Shown piece by piece: positions 6,949 to 7,965 of a stretch of DNA of 7,965 nt; position 1 is the stretch's first letter; every line of letters begins with the position of its first letter. Both the position numbers and the translations under genes were made by a program. The notes beneath the pieces are model-generated. The model did not search any database, had not been told where the DNA came from, and was given only the letters and a program-made list of their open reading frames with translations. Source of the stretch: Bacteroidales bacterium (GTDB lineage: Bacteria > Bacteroidota > Bacteroidia > Bacteroidales > F082); the NCBI GenBank assembly GCA_020853175.1, contig JADYZK010000493.1, positions 1 through 7,965 of the forward strand, given 5' to 3'.

Positions 6949-7965
6949 ATGAAAAAAAACAGTTTTTTAGGAGCACTTAAACCAATGTGGTTGGTGCTAA
7001 TTGCTTTAACAATTGTTGTTTCATCTTGCAAAAAAGATGATCCTGTTGATCCTACACCAGATCCGGAAATTGTACTTGATGGTATCTATGTTACAGGTGC
7101 TGGAACAGCCCTCGTTGATCTTAACGAAAAAGGCCTAATGAAATCAACCAAAAACGAAGTTGATCAATCAGATCGCGCAGCTCTTCTTGAACTTTTTATT
7201 CCTGTTAAAGCAGGTGCCGATGGTTTCAACATCGTAAAAGTTGCCGGTTCAACCAAAACTACTTACGGCCCGGGTGCTGACTTTGCAGTGGTAACAACTT
7301 TTGGAGTAGATGAACCAAAAACAGGTAAATTTAGCCGTGGTTCAATCGCCGAAACTGCAACCAAATTCACAGTTGCAGAAGATGGTTTATACCATGTTGT
7401 ATATGACACAGAGCTAGGTAAAGTTGTTGTTGCCAAAGCCGAATGGGGTGTTATTGGCGGCGCAACTCCACTAGGTTGGGGTGGAAGTACAGAAATGCCT
7501 GCTACTTTCGATCTGAACAAAATGGAGTTTATAACCACAGAACTCACACTTAAACCTGATATTTTCAAATTCCGTTACAACAACGGCTGGAAAATCCATA
7601 TTAGTGCTGATAGTACTGTAAAAGTTAACACCAACTTTGGAGGCACGCTGAATGCTCTTGTTCCCGGTGGTGGAGATATTGCCAATACCGAATACGCAAT
7701 TTATACTCTAAAATTAACCTATGACCTTGGAAAAGGTTTATCTGCAACACAAGTAAAAACTGGTGACGCTGAACCACTTCCAACCTATCCTGAAGCCATG
7801 TTCCTCGTAGGTGACGCTACCGCTTATGGCTGGGCTACACCAGGTGAAAACGCCGAAGCTATTATGCACAAACTTGCTGGTGGTGGTGACAATGATGGAA
7901 TTTTCTGGAAAATTGCTTCCCTCGAAGCAGGCTTAGGATTTAAATTGTCAGCAGCCAACTGGGCT
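6949..7965 (+). CDS. SusE/SusF-type outer-membrane starch-binding-like lipoprotein (3' end cut by window)
   Basis: The frame is open from ATG 6949 to the right edge (339 codons, no stop). A signal peptide ends in lipobox VVSSC with Cys27, followed by KKDDPVDPTPDPE, an acidic linker expected for surface-exposed Bacteroidota lipoproteins. An N-terminal immunoglobulin-like region (about 40-160) precedes two modules of the SusE/SusF carbohydrate-binding type. The first starts at WGVIGGATPLGW (166-177) and includes FKFRYNNGWKI (206-216). The second starts at MFLVGDATAYGW (284-295) and is interrupted by the edge. In Bacteroides thetaiotaomicron, SusE and SusF hold starch at the surface without transporting it, and I infer the same role here. 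It lies 42 bp after susD across an AT-rich spacer without a visible hairpin, so it is probably in the same operon. I cannot tell SusE from SusF, so no symbol is given. Confidence 0.85.
   Translation, partial: MKKNSFLGALKPMWLVLIALTIVVSSCKKDDPVDPTPDPEIVLDGIYVTGAGTALVDLNEKGLMKSTKNEVDQSDRAALLELFIPVKAGADGFNIVKVAGSTKTTYGPGADFAVVTTFGVDEPKTGKFSRGSIAETATKFTVAEDGLYHVVYDTELGKVVVAKAEWGVIGGATPLGWGGSTEMPATFDLNKMEFITTELTLKPDIFKFRYNNGWKIHISADSTVKVNTNFGGTLNALVPGGGDIANTEYAIYTLKLTYDLGKGLSATQVKTGDAEPLPTYPEAMFLVGDATAYGWATPGENAEAIMHKLAGGGDNDGIFWKIASLEAGLGFKLSAANWA

Noticed and set aside
7263..7568. 101-codon - strand frame antisense to the SusE-like gene
   Set aside because: The + strand has a signal peptide, lipobox and recognisable binding modules. 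The antisense product is low-complexity and Ser/Val/Pro-rich.
1..7965. CRISPR array, insertion sequence, tRNA, rRNA or phage genes
   Set aside because: I saw no spaced direct-repeat array, transposase motif, terminal inverted repeats or tRNA-like fold by eye.

Overview
The window comes from a Bacteroidota genome, probably a free-living or gut-type relative of Bacteroidia or Flavobacteriia. The evidence is a SusC/SusD/SusE-type outer-membrane glycan uptake set, lipoprotein signals with an acidic stretch after the cysteine, a promoter element of the Bacteroidota TAnnTTTG type, and gene starts with little or no Shine-Dalgarno sequence. No finer taxonomic call is supported.

Left part (1-1107, + strand): the last codons of an unidentified gene, then two housekeeping genes. 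These are trmB (tRNA guanine-N7 methyltransferase, GTG start) and a small alkyltransferase-like DNA repair protein (MGMT fold with PAHR in place of the catalytic PCHR). They overlap by 8 bp and are probably co-transcribed.

Middle (1104-2380): a LacI-family regulator on the - strand. Its stop codon overlaps the repair gene's stop, so the genes converge with no spacer. It is divergent from the uptake operon. The 266-bp gap between lacI and susC holds a good -7 promoter element for susC, a cluster of CGTT(n)G elements (one forming a PurR/LacI-like half-palindrome), a 10-bp direct repeat near both ends of the gap, and a small inverted repeat in the predicted susC leader.

Right part (2381-7965, + strand): a polysaccharide utilisation locus core. 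It has a SusC-type TonB-dependent transporter, a SusD-type glycan-binding lipoprotein 11 bp downstream, and a SusE/SusF-type surface lipoprotein 42 bp further on, cut by the window edge. Presence of a SusE/F-like protein and a LacI regulator suggests an alpha-glucan (starch or maltodextrin) substrate, but no glycoside hydrolase lies inside the window to prove it.

Working model: the SusD and SusE-like lipoproteins capture glycan at the cell surface and SusC imports oligosaccharides using TonB energy. The LacI-type protein senses an intracellular sugar and controls the operon and possibly itself. I found no CRISPR array, IS element, tRNA, rRNA or clearly new type of system. The most interesting signals are in the lacI-susC regulatory gap and in the cysteine-less repair protein.
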